Shown here: positions 10,862 through 20,609 of the stretch, piece by piece
How the letters are laid out: each line of letters opens with the position of its first letter
How positions within the stretch are numbered: the first letter of the stretch is position 1
The notes under the pieces: model-generated
What the model was told of the DNA's origin: nothing
What the model saw: only the letters and a program-made list of their open reading frames with translations
The model's database searches: none
Assembly (NCBI GenBank): GCA_022606425.2
Contig: JAHDVF020000493.1
Location: forward strand, 62,001-126,000
Reading direction: 5' to 3'
From: Lepidostoma basale
Lineage: Eukaryota; Arthropoda; Insecta; Trichoptera; Lepidostomatidae
DNA: 64,000 bases
Made by a program: the position numbers and the translations under genes

Positions 10862-10985
10862 AATTGTTATAACATAGTGAATTGTTTTTCATTTTGACTT
10901 AAAAGATGTTAACAAAATTGATTTTTTGCAAATCAATCATTTCAATCAATCACGAATGACATGATTTTGTTATAAAAATAATGAG

Positions 10986-11247
10986 TTGTTGGCAGGCAAG
11001 GCACCTGCTCAGAACCTTGTCCGAAAGGCATGCAAGATGAATCGGCCCAGCGTTGCAGGTCCGTTGGCGTGGAATAGCCTACATATTAGTATTAAGTATG
11101 AGGATAGTGACGTTAAATTTAAGAAACATCTGAAGACTGCACTGTTCGGTCAGTCATTTCCTAGTGCGCCCTTGTAGTAATTGATTTTACAAAACGGCGC
11201 ACTTAAAATACAAATCATCATAATAATAATAATAATAATAATAATCA
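10986..11247 (+). mobile_element. CR1/L2-like LINE 3' fragment
   Basis: Frame 10986-11177 gives KMNRPSVAGPLAWNSLHIS, then KKHLKTALFGQSF, the characteristic last module of CR1/L2-group polyproteins (F..AGP..WN.LP ... FK..LKT.LF). An AAT microsatellite (11219-11247) follows as tail. The 3' end agcgcgcc/gttttgtaaaatcaatt recurs inverted near 42500-42545. Confidence 0.65.
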
Positions 11248-11261
11248 TAATACGACAAGAA

Positions 11262-11460
11262 GGCCTCTTGCATGCCATATTGGAGGGTATGACCGAGGGG
11301 ACAAACTCTAAGGGACGCCCACGTCGAGAGTACCTGGAGGACCTGTTGGTGGACGTGCGCTGCTCATCATATGCAGATTTCAAAAGAACCGCATAAGACA
11401 GGGAAGAATGGAAGAGAAGAATACCATAGAAGAAATTGCTGCAAACCAATCCCAGGATTG
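11262..11460 (+). mobile_element. LINE F C-terminal fragment
   Basis: Translation LLHAILEGMTEGTNSKGRPR, then EYLEDLLVDVRCSSYADFKR and, after a stop, DREEWKRR, matches the general C-terminal layout of RTE-like polyproteins (GRPR..Y.....D..CSSY..FK..A.DREEW). Only copy seen in the window. Confidence 0.6.
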
Positions 11461-11464
11461 AAAC

Positions 11465-12030
11465 TTTCTAATGAGAACCAATGAAAATAGTTTAAATAAA
11501 AAATAAATGGTATACAGTAATTGGACTTAAACGACCTGTTGCATACAAAATAGTTTAATATTATGGTGGATATCTCACAATCCAAATCTGCCTATTTGTA
11601 TAGTACATCAATACTGTCCGGTGTTAATTCATCTTGGCTTTCACCAAATAACAAATTTGAATAGGGAATCCATAAAGATTTCTATGTTAAATGTAAATAT
11701 GACAGTTGCATTTGCAGCTAATAATTAGCATCAAAACTTCAAACCATGCCAAGTCACCCACAGAAGGTAAGAAACAAAAGGAGTGAAAACAACCCCTCAG
11801 CGCCAATTCTAAAATGGAGACTTCAACTGTTAAATAAACATGTAAATGCACTACTCGTTGCGGATTGGATAGGGGAGTGTAACCCTAACTATGTAAATTT
11901 ACCAACACTTGCTCCCGCAAGGACACTAATAGGCAAAAAAGGGCACACACATATCAAACATACAATACATAAAATAGAAAACATTTTTATCCAATCTTAG
12001 AAATATGATCACTAAAAATTATTTTAATAA
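11465..12030. other. Spacer with a SINE-t tail fragment
   Basis: Positions 11505-11552 match the SINE-t 3' end (gtatacagtaattggact, then aaacgacctgtt). The 84-residue frame at 11746-12000 has no recognisable domain and may be chance. Confidence 0.4.
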
Positions 12031-12033
12031 CTT

Positions 12034-12385
12034 ACTCAACTAACTAACCATCACGCCGTCTCCCCGAAGGGGTAGGCAGAAAGAATGGACTGACACACTT
12101 TTCTTTCCTGACATATTTCTCTCGCTTCCTCAACATTCATACATCGGGTCATGCACGCGCGTCAATTTCTCTGACTTCCCACGTGGCCGAAATTCAATAT
12201 TTGATTCATTTGATCGTGCCACGTTTTCCTCGGTCTTCCTTTATTTCTAGTTCCATTTACATCGTTTACATGTACTTTTTTACCATTCTTTCTTCATTCA
12301 TCATTTCCATGTGTCCAAGCCATCTTAATGATAGTTTCATTATTTTGTTCAGAACACCATCATTCGCACCGCATTCACTTCTTAT
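12034..12385 (-). mobile_element. LINE A 3' fragment
   Basis: Starts with the reversed tail (aactaactaacc) and the 3' hairpin (ctccccgaaggggtaggc). The minus translation gives the DQIN.IL, MNEERMVKK and ECGANDGV segments with frameshifts. Ends abruptly in an AT-rich run at about 12385. Confidence 0.8.
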
Positions 12386-12439
12386 ATTTTATTTATATTA
12401 TATTTTTTATTTATATTTATATTTATTATTTATAATTTT

Positions 12440-12690
12440 ATTTATGCTGCAAGAAAAATGCCTGGACCCCAATAGGAATTTTAAAATAAATTTATTATTT
12501 TTGATTTATTCAAAATATTTGTTATATTCGAAAACTTAATTTATTTTGTATATATAATTATAAATTACGCTGATAAAGGCCTTCTGTGTCCGAAACATGT
12601 ACGAGTAAATTCAATTTGTAATTGTTAATATAGTGTTATTTACAACGAAATTTCACAAATTTTCATATTTTACAACAGACATTATAATAA
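12440..12690 (+). mobile_element. J-type element fragment with decayed hammerhead-like motif
   Basis: Contains ctgataaaggcc ... gtccgaaacatgta at 12570-12601. The core reads CTGATAA instead of CTGANGA and stem II is largely lost, but GAA-ACATGT-A is kept. Flanks resemble the AT-rich arms of the element at 18183-18963. Confidence 0.4.
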
Positions 12691-13083
12691 TAAGAATAAA
12701 ATGTATATTGTAGCATTTGAGATAGCGAGTCGGTGAGATTCAAGGTTACGTCGGTGACATTACGGTGCTGTTACGGTCACTGTCCAGTGTAAATGGACCT
12801 TTAGAAATCAAATAATTTTCCTTCCCAATTTGCTCCCATTAGCATGGGAACAAACCTATGAAATTCGTCTCCCCCAAAAATCTAACTAATGAAATTGATG
12901 ATGCCTGAAGGCGAAACAGGATATATACATTAATCTAATTATTTGTGAGTACCCACAAACTTAGTGATAATGTAACACCATTTCCGAAAATCATAATCGT
13001 TAAGGGTTTTGTTCTAATAGCGGTTGAACTAATTTAATTAATGTGTTAGTAGAGTTTGAATAAAAGCGGAAACTTACAATTGT

Positions 13084-13170
13084 GTGTTGTCGTGTCGTAT
13101 CGTGTCGTGTCGTGTCGTGTCGTGTCGTGTCGTGTCGTGTCGTATCGTGTCGTGTCGTGTCGTGTCGTGG
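13084..13170. repeat. (CGTGT)n pentanucleotide array
   Basis: About 17 units of cgtgt, with two single-base variants (cgtat) placed roughly ten units apart. Not the insect telomere unit TTAGG. Very CpG- and TpG-rich in an AT-rich neighbourhood. Confidence 0.9.
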
Positions 13171-13179
13171 ACCATCTTA

Positions 13180-13900
13180 AGGTGACGGCGAACGTGTATG
13201 TCATGTCAATTTCAATTTATTAACTAAATAACTGTCGCCGGCAAATGGTTAAATACGCCGAATAAATTGAATGGCTAGGCTGATAATAAAATGCCGGCAT
13301 TCAATGACATGGCTAACGGACGCTTAGCCAACTTGCTGAAAGCAACGTTTAACTAAAGGGCTAAACGTCGCATATCCGGCTACTCAATTGAACGACTAGG
13401 CCTTTTGAACACGTTCGTTGAACGTGTTCAAAAGGGTAGTAGGTCTACGATGGGGTATGTTTTGCTGGAAAATAAGCCTCTACAAAAGGTCGTAAGGCGC
13501 CATGTTGCATTTACAACAGCAACACTACTATCAAGTCCAACTCTCTAGCGTCCACGAGAGGTCTTTTAAAGACCCCGCGAACCTCGGGCAATGTGGCACA
13601 TATTACTTAGTGCCATAGCAGATAGAGAGAGGACGAATGGCGCCATAAAACTGGATACACCCAGCTAAGGGAAGGTAACCCCGACAGAAAATCCTCCAGA
13701 GAAGGCAAGGCGATACCACTCTGGATATTTTTCCCCAGGTCATCACCATGAGGCCTACTCAAGGGTGATAGTCAACGTTAGTGAGACCTGACAAGACACA
13801 GAATGAAGATAAGATTTGAACACAAATAAAATAGGGATTTTGCTAAACAAGTTTATAGCGTTTGCGTAATAATTTGATGAGTAGTAAAATAGAGCGGTAC
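13180..13900. other. Unidentified, moderately GC-rich stretch
   Basis: Includes ggccttttgaacacgttcg followed by its inverted copy (13399-13435) and a non-repetitive stretch to about 13810 whose composition resembles repeat 3' untranslated sequence. No open frame of note and no family recognised. Confidence 0.35.
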
Positions 13901-13908
13901 AGCGGCGG

Positions 13909-13980
13909 TCTCCGTAGTGTAATGGCTAAGATGCTGGACTCACGCCAGCTCCGGGTTCGATTCTCGGTGAAATCAATAAT
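13909..13980 (+). tRNA. tRNA-like sequence or SINE head (probably not functional)
   Basis: The D-arm gtgtaatggcta, an anticodon arm gctgg-actcacg-ccagc (5-bp stem, 7-nt loop, anticodon position tca) and a T arm ccggg-ttcgatt-ctcgg are all present. The acceptor strands (ggtctcc with tgaaatc) pair poorly, so this is more likely a tRNA-derived SINE head or pseudo-tRNA than a working tRNA gene. Confidence 0.5.
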
Positions 13981-14094
13981 AATTCAAAACATTTTTCTAA
14001 AGCCTGGGTGATTGTGATGTAATTCCTCTCTGTAATTAGGTCTCCCGGTTCTTTCCCACATAATTCTGTCGCTTCTTCAATGGATGTTGGTATT

Positions 14095-14418
14095 TTTGTC
14101 TCTGATAGATATCTTTGGCAGCGACAGCACAGATTGTTTTAGCTACCGGCCGCCAGAACTAACCTGCCTCCGGTGACACCAGTGGGAAAAACAATAAATC
14201 TGCTGAAAGCTGTCTCCTCGGAAGTCGAAGTATTTAATTAAAGTACGTTCAGATAACAAATACTCTTGACTGTGGAGAGTATTTTGTCTTCCTAATGTCG
14301 AACCATCTCTTATGCGTTCCTGGTATTATTGTTTTATATAGTTTACCTGTTCTTAGAAGCCTAAAACATTAATTTTGTTTGTAATATCTTTTGAGAAAAT
14401 AAACTGATTTGATTTGAT
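14095..14418 (+). mobile_element. LINE G 3' fragment (Jockey/CR1-group)
   Basis: Decayed translation of the C-terminal domain (the FVPDRYLRQRQHRLFYL region with stops, then TPVG), followed by a 3' end tgatttgatttga. LINE G tails are (GATTT)n. Better copies are at 27905 and 38126. Confidence 0.7.
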
Positions 14419-14492
14419 AACATTCATACAACGTGTCATCCCCGAACGTCGATTTTTCCGATTCTTCACCGTGCCACGTGTCACATTTTTTC

Positions 14493-14905
14493 AAATCAAA
14501 TCAAATCAGTTTATTTACTCAAAAGACATTACAAACAGCATAAATGTTTAAGGCATCTATTGAGTACAGGTAAGATATTATACATATACAACATAATACC
14601 AGGAACGCATTAGTGATGGTTCGACATTAGGAAGACAAGATACTTTCCAAAGTCAAGAGTATTTGTCCCCTGAACGTACTTTCACTAACATGAAAGACGT
14701 GGATCTCCGAGGAGACCGCGTTCAGCAGACTAATTTCTCTTCCCACCGGTGCCACCAGAGGCAGATTGGTTCTGGTGGCCTGTAGGTAAAACAATCTGTG
14801 CTGTCGCTGTCGGAGATATCTATCGGGGACAAAAAGACCAACATCCTCCAGTACGGCCGAGTTCTCGAAGTATCCCCTAATTAATCTAAAGAAATGGGTT
14901 ATATT
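14493..14905 (-). mobile_element. LINE G 3' fragment
   Basis: Starts with the reversed tail aaatcaaatcaaatcagttt. The minus strand encodes the VGLFVPDRYLRQRQHRLFYL region and the final SESTF segment, with frameshifts. It is in inverted orientation to the copy at 14095, separated by about 75 bp. Confidence 0.75.
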
Positions 14906-14966
14906 CCTCAGTCTTCCTCCTTTTTCGATTTACGTCTCAATATAATCACTTTATAAAAACAATCAA

Positions 14967-15165
14967 ACCACCATCTCATTTCGCCGGAAGGGTAGGCAGG
15001 GAGAATGGACCGCCACACTACGCTATCCTGACAAGTCTCTCTGGATTCCTCCACATTCATACAGCGAGACATATACGCATTTCTTACTAACGATCTTTAA
15101 AATTTTATTAATTTAGTCATGCCATGTTTTCTTCAGTCTTCCTCAACTATGCAATCCATTCGATT
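14967..15165 (-). mobile_element. LINE A 3' fragment, decayed
   Basis: Reversed 3' end (catctcatttcgccggaagg, then taggcagg) with remnants of the last ~60 codons. Further in it decays beyond recognition. Confidence 0.6.
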
Positions 15166-15482
15166 ATTAGATTGTACAAACAATATCCAACCCCTATCCA
15201 ATAAGTAATGGATTTCCATCATTTGTCTTCCTTTCTCATCTGTCACCTCACTTTTATATGTAGATATATGTTTTTTCTCCCCGAAATTCAAATGGACGGC
15301 GATGCATAATCAATCATAAAAAATTATTACACATACATTATTTTATATATATAAAAATCTGCATATGTTTGGTCCCTTTCATACAGATATTATTTATTTA
15401 TTTACTTGAAATAGTACACATGTACCTACACAACACATGTTCTAATAAAAAAACAATTAAACATTCAATTTTAATAATAATA

Positions 15483-15845
15483 AACTAACTAACTAACCAT
15501 CACGCCGTCTCCCCGAAGGGGTAGGCAGAAAGAATGGACTGCCGCACTTTTCTTTCCTGATATATTTCTCTTGCTTCCTCAACATTCATACATCGTGTCA
15601 TGCACTCACATGGCCGACATTCAATATTTGATTTATTTGATCGTGCCACGTTTTCCTAGGTTTTCCTCTATTTCTGGTTCCATTTGCATCATTAACATAT
15701 AATTTTATTACCACTCTTTCTTCATTCATTATTTCCATATATCCAAACCATCTTAATGATCCTTTCATTATTTTGTTCACAACACCATCATTCGCACCGC
15801 ATTCACTTCTTATATTTTCATTCGACACTCTATTATACACAGATT
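15483..15845 (-). mobile_element. LINE A 3' fragment
   Basis: Reversed (GTTA)n tail and hairpin (ctccccgaaggggtaggc). The minus frame 15598-15840 gives MYNRVSNENIRSECGANDGV, then MKGSLRWFGYMEIM and RKTWHDQINQILNVGH. 5' truncated. Confidence 0.85.
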
Positions 15846-15865
15846 TATTTTCATTTCATTTCTTC

Positions 15866-16257
15866 AATATTATTTTTAAGTTCTTACTAGTCTTGGTTTG
15901 TGTTAAGTGCCTACTTACTGCTAATTTAAAATAAAAACGGTGAATACGTGGAACATAAATTAAATAGACAATATGTGCACCATCTCAAAAGAACATTTTG
16001 TGTTAAATTATTTTTATTTTGTTATTTTATTTTATATCATTGTATTTTATATAATTTGTTTTAGATTTATTTTGTGAATGTTGGACGATCGAAGTGTGCG
16101 CGGGAGATGCCTATTGGTGGCGATGAGGTTCGCAACCCATCACATCGCGTCTCCCGCGGGGTGGAAAGAGAAGGATGGAGTGCCGCATCGGTTAAAATGT
16201 GATAGTCCATTCTTTCTGCCTACCCTTTCGGGGAGACGGCGTGATGGTTAGTTAGTT
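15866..16257 (+). mobile_element. SINE-A: short non-coding element with LINE A tail
   Basis: Non-coding, about 390 bp. An AT-rich 5' part is shared with 37738-38010. A central block (cgatcgaagtgtgcgcggga, ending at tctcccgcggg) folds as a hairpin with cgcgggaga pairing tctcccgcg and an inner gatg/catc arm, and contains ggttcgcaaccc, similar to a polymerase III B box. The last ~55 bp (gtccattctttctgcctacc, hairpin, gtgatggttagttag) match the LINE A 3' end. Other copies: 37738, 45178, 46233, 53557. Confidence 0.75.
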
Positions 16258-16286
16258 TTTTTATAATAATAAGGTTACATTCAAAA

Positions 16287-17222
16287 AAATTTTATGCTCT
16301 AGATAGGGATGGATCGCCATATTGTTCTATCCTGACGTGATTCTCGCGCCTCTTTTACATTCACACATTGTGACATGCACGCTCGTCGATTGTTCCTACT
16401 TCGAAGATGGCCGCCTTTCAGTGATTGATTAATTTGGTCATGCCATGTCTTCCTTGGCCTTCCTTGGCCTTACTTATTTTCCCTGGTCACACTTCTTTGT
16501 ATATATATTTTTAACCATTCTTCCCTCATCCATCCGTTCCATACGTCCAAACCATCTTAGTGACCCTTTCTTAATTTTATTTATCACGCATTCATCCGCC
16601 TTACATTCCTTTCTTACTTCGTCATTAGATATTCTATCATACATTGTTTTTCCGCACATTCTTCTTAGTGACCTCAATTCTACTCATTTATCCTACTTTC
16701 ATCCTTCTTCTGCCAACTCTAAGCTTCACTTTCATATATAAGGGTCGGCACTAGAACTCCATTGCGCACTGCCATCTTTGCTTCAGTCGATATATTTATA
16801 TTTGCGGTAATGACTTTGAGTGCACCATTTATATTGATTTCAGCTCCAACCCTTCTTCCGATATTTTTTTACATTTTTCCATCTCTTGTAAACATGTTTC
16901 CCAGGTAGACATATTCGGTAACTTGCTCTAATTTCTCACCGTTCGCACTTATGTCACAATCTGTCATACTCGTACATTCTTCCTTTTCAAATAACGTAAC
17001 TTTAGACTTTGACACGTTCATCAGAAGGTCATACTTATTGCATACTTCGTACATTCTTGACACTAGGACTTGTAGATCGTCCATGCTGTCAGCGATTAAA
17101 ACAGCGTCGTCTGCATATAGCAAACAGCCGATGGACATGTTCATTTTCGCACCAGCGTTTATGCCATCTAATTCTTTCCATGTATAGATTAAACAACCAT
17201 TATTGGCTCTATCCCACGGCAT
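16287..17222 (-). mobile_element. LINE A fragment including the RT catalytic box
   Basis: The minus frame 16869-17222 carries LLYADDAVLIADS (reverse-transcriptase motif with the two Asp), then LLMNVSKSKV and YVYLGNMFTRDGKM. After a frameshift, 16474-16677 gives MRSLRRMCGKTMYDRIS, KKGSLRWFGRMERM. The 3' end is decayed. One of the few copies in the window that reaches the RT domain. Confidence 0.8.
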
Positions 17223-17686
17223 TTCTTTTGGGAATGCTCGGAACCAATTCTCTACAGCTTCGAAGAGATGGACATTTAATAACCTATTTCTTCAGATTAA
17301 TTAGGGGATACTTCGAGAACTCGGCCGTACTGGAGGATGTTGGTCTTTTTGTCCCCGATAGATATCTCCGACAGCGACAGCACAGATTGTTTTACCTACC
17401 GGCCGCCAGAACCAATGTGCCTCTGGTGACACCGGTGGGAAGAGCAATTAGTCTGCTGAACGCGGTCTCCTCGGAAATCGACGTCTTTCATGTTAGTGAA
17501 AGTACGTTCAGGGGACAAATACCCTTGACTTTGCAAAGTATCTTGTCTTCATAATGTCGAACCATCACTAATGCGTTCCTGGTATTATGTTGTATGTGTA
17601 TAATATCTTACCTGTACTCAATAGATGCCTTAAACATTTATGCTGTTTGTAATATCTTTTGAGTAAAAAACTGATTTGATTTGATT
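17195..17686 (+). mobile_element. LINE G 3' fragment
   Basis: Begins in the WLYPTAFLLGMLGTNSLQLR segment, runs in frame through FFRLIRGYFENSAVLEDVGL and the FVPDRYLRQRQHR block to SILSS and stop at 17554, and ends in ctgatttgatttgatta. It abuts the head of the oppositely oriented LINE A at 17222. Confidence 0.85.
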
Positions 17687-17689
17687 ATT

Positions 17690-18180
17690 ATTAAGTTGTG
17701 TGTTATAGGTGTTACTCACACTATTGCAAAAATTCTCCCTAAAACGGAAAGACAATATTTCATACTATTAAATAGAAACCTTTAACACATTTGCATGTCT
17801 GAACTTGCATCACGCAAGACAAAAGATTAGAATAAGCGTTGACCATTCTGGTCATAAAAGAATACTGCCTATATAGGTAATACTCGCACTTATGTTTGTC
17901 GACCACAATAAACCTCTACCATTTTTTTTATTGTTGTAGAACCCATCGAAACAAAAAAAGGATATCTTCGTATTGTCCTTAAGTCCTAAACAAATAAACA
18001 CTCTGTTGTTATTTATTATCACAGACTCGCAATGAAAGTGGATTGGTATTGTTTAGAAAGTAAATGCTTAAGTTTATATTTATTGTTTCTTGAACAAAGA
18101 TGTAAAACTCCGTATTAAATAATTAATGCCAATGAAAAGTCTGTTTTATAGAAACTTTTTCTTTTTTATATATTATACTT
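17690..18180. other. AT-rich spacer, partial J-type arm
   Basis: No gene. Positions 18060-18155 (tttcttgaacaaagatgtaa, then aaagtctgttttatagaaac) match a sequence that flanks hammerhead-like motifs elsewhere (26035-26110, 30300-30390). Confidence 0.4.
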
Positions 18181-18230
18181 TGTATATAATATACAACACT
18201 AACGTTTTTAAAAATTAAAATTACATATCA

Positions 18231-18261
18231 GACATGTTTCGGACAACCGGTCCTTCCTCAG
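18231..18261 (-). ncRNA. Hammerhead-ribozyme-like motif (ACATGT type)
   Basis: Minus strand: CTGAGGA, one extra A, stem II GGAC-cggtt-GTCC (4 bp, perfect), GAA, palindrome ACATGT, then C at the expected cleavage position. All invariant core letters are present apart from the inserted A. Confidence 0.6.
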
Positions 18262-18284
18262 TGATATTATAAAGATACATATAA

Positions 18285-18362
18285 TCGGGTGGTGGTCTAG
18301 GGGATAGAATGCTTAGCTCCTGATTCAGGGTACTTGGGTTCAAGCCTGGACACGACCAGATT
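18285..18362 (+). tRNA. tRNA-like segment (SINE head or pseudo-tRNA)
   Basis: ggtggtctaggggatagaat carries an A-box-like stretch and cttgggttcaagcctgg a T-arm/B box (gggttcaagcc). Acceptor pairing is weak. It lies inside the J element, so it is best read as an inserted SINE head. Confidence 0.4.
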
Positions 18363-18888
18363 CATTTTTCATAGTAATGAGCTATTTTCTGCTCGCATTG
18401 AAGATTGTAAAAATTAATTATAATATGATTTAATTTAAAAATAAAAATAAAAATAATATTATAAAATTGTTCACAAATATCATCAGTTTTGACAGATGTT
18501 TTAATGATTTATTTTGGAACGTTTATGCTTTTGTTATAAGATCATTAATTTAATAAAGATAATGGCGTTGAAATTTTCCATGTTAATCACGCATGAAGCA
18601 ATCTCGAAATTTTAGAAATTAAAGAGGCCATTAAAAATAAAGAAAATATAATAGTAATCAAATAAATTTAACGTCAAGTACAATCTTATATTTATTTGCT
18701 TTGTTGTAAGTTATTACCTGAAACCCAATAAGAACTTTAAATTATTAGTTTAAATTTTAAATTGATTCATAATATTTGTTTTAATAAAAGCATAAACGTT
18801 CCAAAATAAATCTTTATAACATCTTTCAAAACTGATCATATTTGTAAACAATTTTATAATATTTTAAATATGTATCTTTATAATATCA

Positions 18889-18919
18889 CTGAGGAAGGAC
18901 CGGTTGTCCGAAACATGTC
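18889..18919 (+). ncRNA. Hammerhead-ribozyme-like motif (ACATGT type)
   Basis: Same sequence as the minus-strand motif at 18231-18261, on the right arm: CTGAGGA-A-GGAC-cggtt-GTCC-GAA-ACATGT-C. The two motifs therefore face each other in one inverted repeat. Confidence 0.6.
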
Positions 18920-18963
18920 TGATATGTAATCTTAATTTTTAAAAAGGTTAGTGTTGTATATAG

Positions 18964-20367
18964 CTATCTAACTCCTTTCTACAAAAACAAAGGCGATGCA
19001 AGCGAATGTGGAAATTATCGCGGAATAAAATTGACCTCACACACCTTGAAGGTATGGGAAAAGATTATAAATGAGCGCCTCCAAAATCAAATCAAATCAA
19101 ATCAAATCAGTTTATTTCATCAACAGACATTACAAAATTTATTTTTAAGGCATCTATTAAGAACAGGTAAAATAATATATTATATATAGTATACTACCAG
19201 AAATGCATAAGAGATGGTTCAATATTAGGAAGACAGGATACTCTCCAGAATTAAGAGTATTTGCCTTCTGAACGTACTTTCACTAACATGAAAGACGTCG
19301 ATCTCCGAGGAGACCGCGTTCAGCAGACTAATTGCTCTTCCCACCGGTGTCACCAAAGGCAGATTGGTTCTGGCAGCCGGTAGGTAAAACAATCTGTGCT
19401 GTCGCTGTCGGAGATATCTATCGGGGACAAAAAGCCGAACACCCTCCAGTACGGCCGAGTTCTCGAAGTATCCCCTAATTAATCTAAAGAAATGGGAAAA
19501 GCTCTCCTCATTAACAGAAAACTAATTTGGTTTACGGGAGGTAAATCTACCACATATGCCATTCAAGCTATAAGGATAGTGATGGAGAAATATAGAACAA
19601 ACCGCAAAAATCTTCAAGTACTTTTCATCGATTTGGAGAAGGCCTTTGACCGTGTCCCACGCAAGCTAGTGTGGCAGGCTGCGAGATCCCAGGGCATCCC
19701 GGAATACTACATTCAACTGCTCCAAGACATGTATTGCCAAATTACTACAAGAGTAAAAAGTCCCGCAGGCAACAGCGAACCATTTGCGGTGGAGGTCGGA
19801 GTCCATCAGGGTTCAGCCCTGAGCCCTTTCCTTTTTAACATGGTTATGGACTACCTGACCAGGAATATACAGCAGTCTGTACCGTGGTGCATTCTCTACG
19901 CAGACGACATAGTTTTGATTGCCGACTCGGCAGAACAATTGCAAGTTACATTGAATGAGTGGGCAGATGCCTTAGAGTGTAATGGACTACGCATTAGCAG
20001 GAGTAAAACCGAATATTTAGAATGTGAATACAAGGACATCGGTACAGATTTGGCTCATGAAAACACAATTCACATTGGCAATACTCCAGTTAACAAGGTG
20101 TCCCAATTCAAGTATCTCGGGTCGGTCCTTACTGCGGACGCCAACGTAGACACTGATGTCAAACACAGGACAAACACCGCCTGGCTCAAGTGAAGGTCTC
20201 TATCAGGTGTCCTGTGTGATCCAAAAATTCCAATCAGGACTAAGGGCAGAGTCTACAAGACTGCAGTGAGACCCGCCATGTTATATGGAGCAGAGTGCTG
20301 GACCAACAAAAAAGTCCACGAAAGTCGAGTCCACGCTGCCGAGATGAAAATGTTGAGGCAGCTTGCT
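18964..20367 (+). pseudogene. RTE-like reverse transcriptase, split by a LINE G insertion
   Basis: 5' part (18964-19084) reads PFYKNKGDASECGNYRGIKL, an early RT motif. After the insertion at 19086-19494 the 233-residue frame 19492-20193 continues with GGKSTTYAIQAIRIVMEKYR, LFIDLEKAFDRVPRKLVWQA (motif with catalytic Asp), VGVHQGSALSPFLFNMVMDY, ILYADDIVLIADS (YADD) and FKYLGSVLTADA. A stop (aagtga) at 20191-20193 is followed by readable LYGAECWTNKKVHESRVHAA to about 20367. Both catalytic boxes look intact, but the ORF is dead through insertion, a stop and 3' truncation. Confidence 0.85.
19086..19494 (-). mobile_element. LINE G inserted into the reverse-transcriptase gene
   Basis: Reversed tail aaatcaaatcaaatcaaatc at 19084-19108. 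The minus strand holds the VGLFVPDRYLRQRQHRLFYL block. Ends at aatctaaagaaatggg, the same internal position as in other truncated G copies, then joins RT sequence. This makes LINE G younger than the interrupted RT gene. Confidence 0.85.
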
Positions 20368-20382
20368 GCCATCTTCTGGTCA

Positions 20383-20414
20383 CCAGAAGATGACGGCAAG
20401 CTGCCGAAACCGGT
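20383..20414 (+). ncRNA. Partial hammerhead-like motif (ACCGGT type)
   Basis: ccagaagatgac, then GGCA-agc-TGCC stem, GAA, ACCGGT, C. The first core letters read CCAGAAGA instead of CTGANGA. Directly upstream (20357-20380) ggcagcttgctgccatcttc is an inverted near-copy, giving a small palindrome. Confidence 0.35.
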
Positions 20415-20489
20415 CGAACATAAACACAAGTGAAAGCAGACTAAATACATAATAATGAAGATATTTTGTATCATTTTTTTTCGTTTTCA

Positions 20490-20600
20490 TTATTTAAACA
20501 TTTGATAAATTTGAAAGGCGAAACGTGTCATTTCCATCAAATATAATGAAACTTCTATAAAACAGACGTTTTCATTCGTATTCCTTATACCACATTAACC
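20490..20600 (+). mobile_element. J-type end fragment
   Basis: tttgataaatttgaaaggcg, then aaacgtgtcattt (decayed core) followed by acttctataaaacagacgtt, the flank common to J-type ends at 26095, 30305 and 40318. Confidence 0.45.
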
Positions 20601-20609
20601 ATTTGTGTT

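Larger units (their letters stand above)
18183..18963. mobile_element. J element: 780-bp inverted-repeat element with hammerhead-like motifs at both ends
   Basis: The left arm (acaacactaacg, then tacatatcagacatgtttcg) is repeated inverted on the right (cgaaacatgtctgatatgta, then gttagtgttgta). Inner parts (tggaacgtttatgcttttgt against acaaaagcataaacgttcca-like sequence) are also inverted. Each arm carries one motif, described separately. A tRNA-like segment lies between them. There is no open frame. Partial copies at 26152, 36600, 49858 and 50705. Confidence 0.7.

Noticed and set aside
13084..13170. CGTGT array as a telomeric or CRISPR-like repeat
   Set aside because: The unit is not TTAGG and there are no unique spacers between repeats.
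13909..13980. Functional tRNA gene with anticodon TCA (selenocysteine/suppressor)
   Set aside because: Acceptor-stem strands do not pair well and the arms are not those of a tRNA-Sec.
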